The notes under the pieces are model-generated. The model was not told where the DNA came from and did no database searches. It saw nothing but the letters and a program-made list of their open reading frames with translations. From Micrococcales bacterium (GTDB lineage Bacteria > Actinomycetota > Actinomycetes > S36-B12 > UBA5976): a stretch of DNA of 5,581 bases. The position numbers and the translations under genes are program-made. Below, piece after piece: positions 4,526 to 5,581 of the stretch (the stretch's first letter is position 1; the number at the start of each line of letters is the position of its first letter). The stretch is from positions 1 to 5,581 of the forward strand of contig JAHEEQ010000123.1 of assembly GCA_024640585.1 (NCBI GenBank), given 5' to 3'.

Positions 4526-5128
4526 ATGGCACTGGGCAAACAAGCCAAGGTTTTAACCAAGCAGCAGATGGATACCCTTTACCTGTCTCTTGGACTGACT
4601 CGGGACCCAAGTAGGAATAGGTTGATTTTTTTACTGTCGGTCAAAGCAGGTCTTCGGGCTAAGGAAATAGCTGGATTGACTTGGGGAATGGTCTTGAGTG
4701 CCTCTGGCGACCTTGAGGAATACATCTCTCTGCAAAACATTGCCTCGAAGGGCAACTCAGGACGACTGATTCCTATCAACAAGCAATTGAGGGCAGAACT
4801 TAGCGGGCATCTCAGAGCTACAAGGGGTAAGGCAACCCTTCATGAGTTGAGGGACAGAAGGGTGGTCCAAACGCAACGAGGTAGTCAGACAACCCCACAA
4901 GTAATCGTGAACATGTTCAAGGGTTGGTACACCAATGCTGGCTTCATAGGGTGCTCATCCCATAGTGGAAGGCGAACCTTCATCACAAATGCTGCCAAGA
5001 AAATCTCTTCGGTTGGGGGTTCCTTGAGGGATGTTCAATGGCTGGCAGGTCATAGCAGCCTTCAAACTACTCAAAGGTATATTGATGGGGATAGCGATGC
5101 CCGTCGGAAAGTAGTCGACCTTGTCTGA
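4526..5128 (+). CDS. Minimal tyrosine recombinase, catalytic domain only (200 residues)
   Basis: A phage-integrase-family (tyrosine) site-specific recombinase that would cut and rejoin DNA through a 3'-phosphotyrosine. All the catalytic residues are visible: R44 in AGLRAKEIAGLTW, the hairpin lysine K75 in ASKGNSGRLIPI, H146 and R149 in HSGRRTF, H176 in WLAGHSS, and the nucleophile Y185 in TTQRYIDGD. The fold therefore looks intact and active. At 200 residues it lacks the usual N-terminal core-binding domain of integrases and XerC/D (about 300 residues), resembling in size the FimB/FimE type of small invertase. An in-frame TAA at 4511-4513 fixes the ATG at 4526, with GGGATGG 5-11 bases upstream; so the short form is not caused by a wrong start. 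Its last 8 bases overlap the serine recombinase gene, so the two are probably made from one mRNA and translationally coupled. Confidence 0.88.
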   Translation: MALGKQAKVLTKQQMDTLYLSLGLTRDPSRNRLIFLLSVKAGLRAKEIAGLTWGMVLSASGDLEEYISLQNIASKGNSGRLIPINKQLRAELSGHLRATRGKATLHELRDRRVVQTQRGSQTTPQVIVNMFKGWYTNAGFIGCSSHSGRRTFITNAAKKISSVGGSLRDVQWLAGHSSLQTTQRYIDGDSDARRKVVDLV

Positions 5129-5581
5129 AATTCTTCACATTTACACCCGTGTCTCAACCGTAGTCCAAGCGGACGAAGGTATGTCGTTGGACATTCAGCG
5201 AGACCTAGGCATCAAAAGGGCTAGCGAACTTGGGTTTGAACACAAGCTGTGGAATGAAGGTGGCAAGTCTTCCAACCACGAAGAGATAGACAAGCGACCC
5301 GTCCTATCCCAGTTGTTCAATGAGATTAGACAGGGTGTGGTTAAACACCTTTTTGTGTATGACCAGTCACGTTTGTCACGCAACGATACGGTCTCATCAA
5401 TTTTTCGTATTGAATGTGCGAAACAGGGTGTGACCCTCTACAACAAAGAGGGCAAATACAACCTAAGCGATCACAACGACCACTTCATGAAGCAGATCCT
5501 TGATGCGGTCGGTCAGTTCGATAACGCACAAAGGGCTGAACGAACAAGGATGGGGAAGGTAGCTCGTGTCCGTCAGGGCAA
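5121..5581 (+). CDS. Serine recombinase (resolvase-type N-terminal domain), runs off window end
   Basis: The first 153 residues of a serine site-specific recombinase, which cuts DNA through a 5'-phosphoserine. The start LHIYTRVSTVVQADEGMSLD holds the nucleophile S12 in the Y-T-R-V-S motif with R10. VYDQSRLSRN (79-88) supplies the two active-site arginines R84 and R87. The GQFDNAQRAERTRMGKVARV segment (131-150) is the long helix leading into the recombinase domain of large serine recombinases, so the full protein is probably of that larger type. The TTG at 5121 must be the start: an in-frame TAG lies at 5112-5114, and the next in-frame ATG (5181) would remove the catalytic serine. GGAAAG lies 9 bases upstream, inside the tyrosine recombinase gene. 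A rare start codon plus an 8-bp overlap suggest low, coupled expression. Confidence 0.88.
   Translation, partial: MSEILHIYTRVSTVVQADEGMSLDIQRDLGIKRASELGFEHKLWNEGGKSSNHEEIDKRPVLSQLFNEIRQGVVKHLFVYDQSRLSRNDTVSSIFRIECAKQGVTLYNKEGKYNLSDHNDHFMKQILDAVGQFDNAQRAERTRMGKVARVRQG

Noticed and set aside
1..5581. CRISPR array or insertion-sequence ends
   Set aside because: No regularly spaced repeats, no transposase gene, and no long terminal inverted repeats were seen.

Overview
The window looks like accessory or mobile DNA from a bacterium: a plasmid or an integrative element rather than core chromosome. The reasons are a large plasmid/phage-type replication helicase, two site-specific recombinases of different chemistry that overlap each other, a DUF6876-type accessory gene, small unrecognised genes, and many palindromes between genes. 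The host is probably a proteobacterium, perhaps a freshwater betaproteobacterium; this is a weak inference from general sequence character and shows no lineage marker.

Layout. Positions 1-215 (minus) hold the N-terminal part of a DUF6876-like protein. A hairpin at 227-258 separates it from a 112-residue hypothetical gene (263-601, minus). Positions 602-781 are a divergent control region: a leftward promoter (651-678), an 18-bp element that recurs at 4448-4465, and a perfect 22-bp palindrome (692-713). Rightward from 782 to 3721 runs a 979-residue replication protein. By eye it has an N-terminal archaeo-eukaryotic-primase-like region that seems to lack its catalytic acids, a CHC2-type zinc finger, and a superfamily 2 helicase with recognisable motifs. 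It is followed by an AT-only hairpin and then a small convergent gene (3822-4001, minus).

Positions 4002-4525 are mostly gene-poor but rich in hairpins and short repeats (4041-4063, 4170-4206, 4241-4259), with one doubtful 40-codon reading frame on the minus strand. The rightward recombinase operon begins at 4526: a 200-residue catalytic-domain-only tyrosine recombinase, then a serine recombinase that starts at a TTG inside the last codons of the first gene and runs off the window end.

How the parts may work together. The strongest unexplained signal is that the leftward promoter at 651-695 and the recombinase promoter at 4448-4493 share a 34-bp arrangement: an 18-bp block (16/18 identical), then 10 bp, then ATCTCG, in the same position relative to the predicted -35 and -10 boxes. 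This suggests that one regulator, perhaps encoded by the element, controls both the accessory operon and the recombinases. Because the two copies are inverted and bracket the replication gene, a recombination-site role is also possible. The replication protein, the paired recombinases and this shared control element together could be the maintenance module of an undescribed mobile element.
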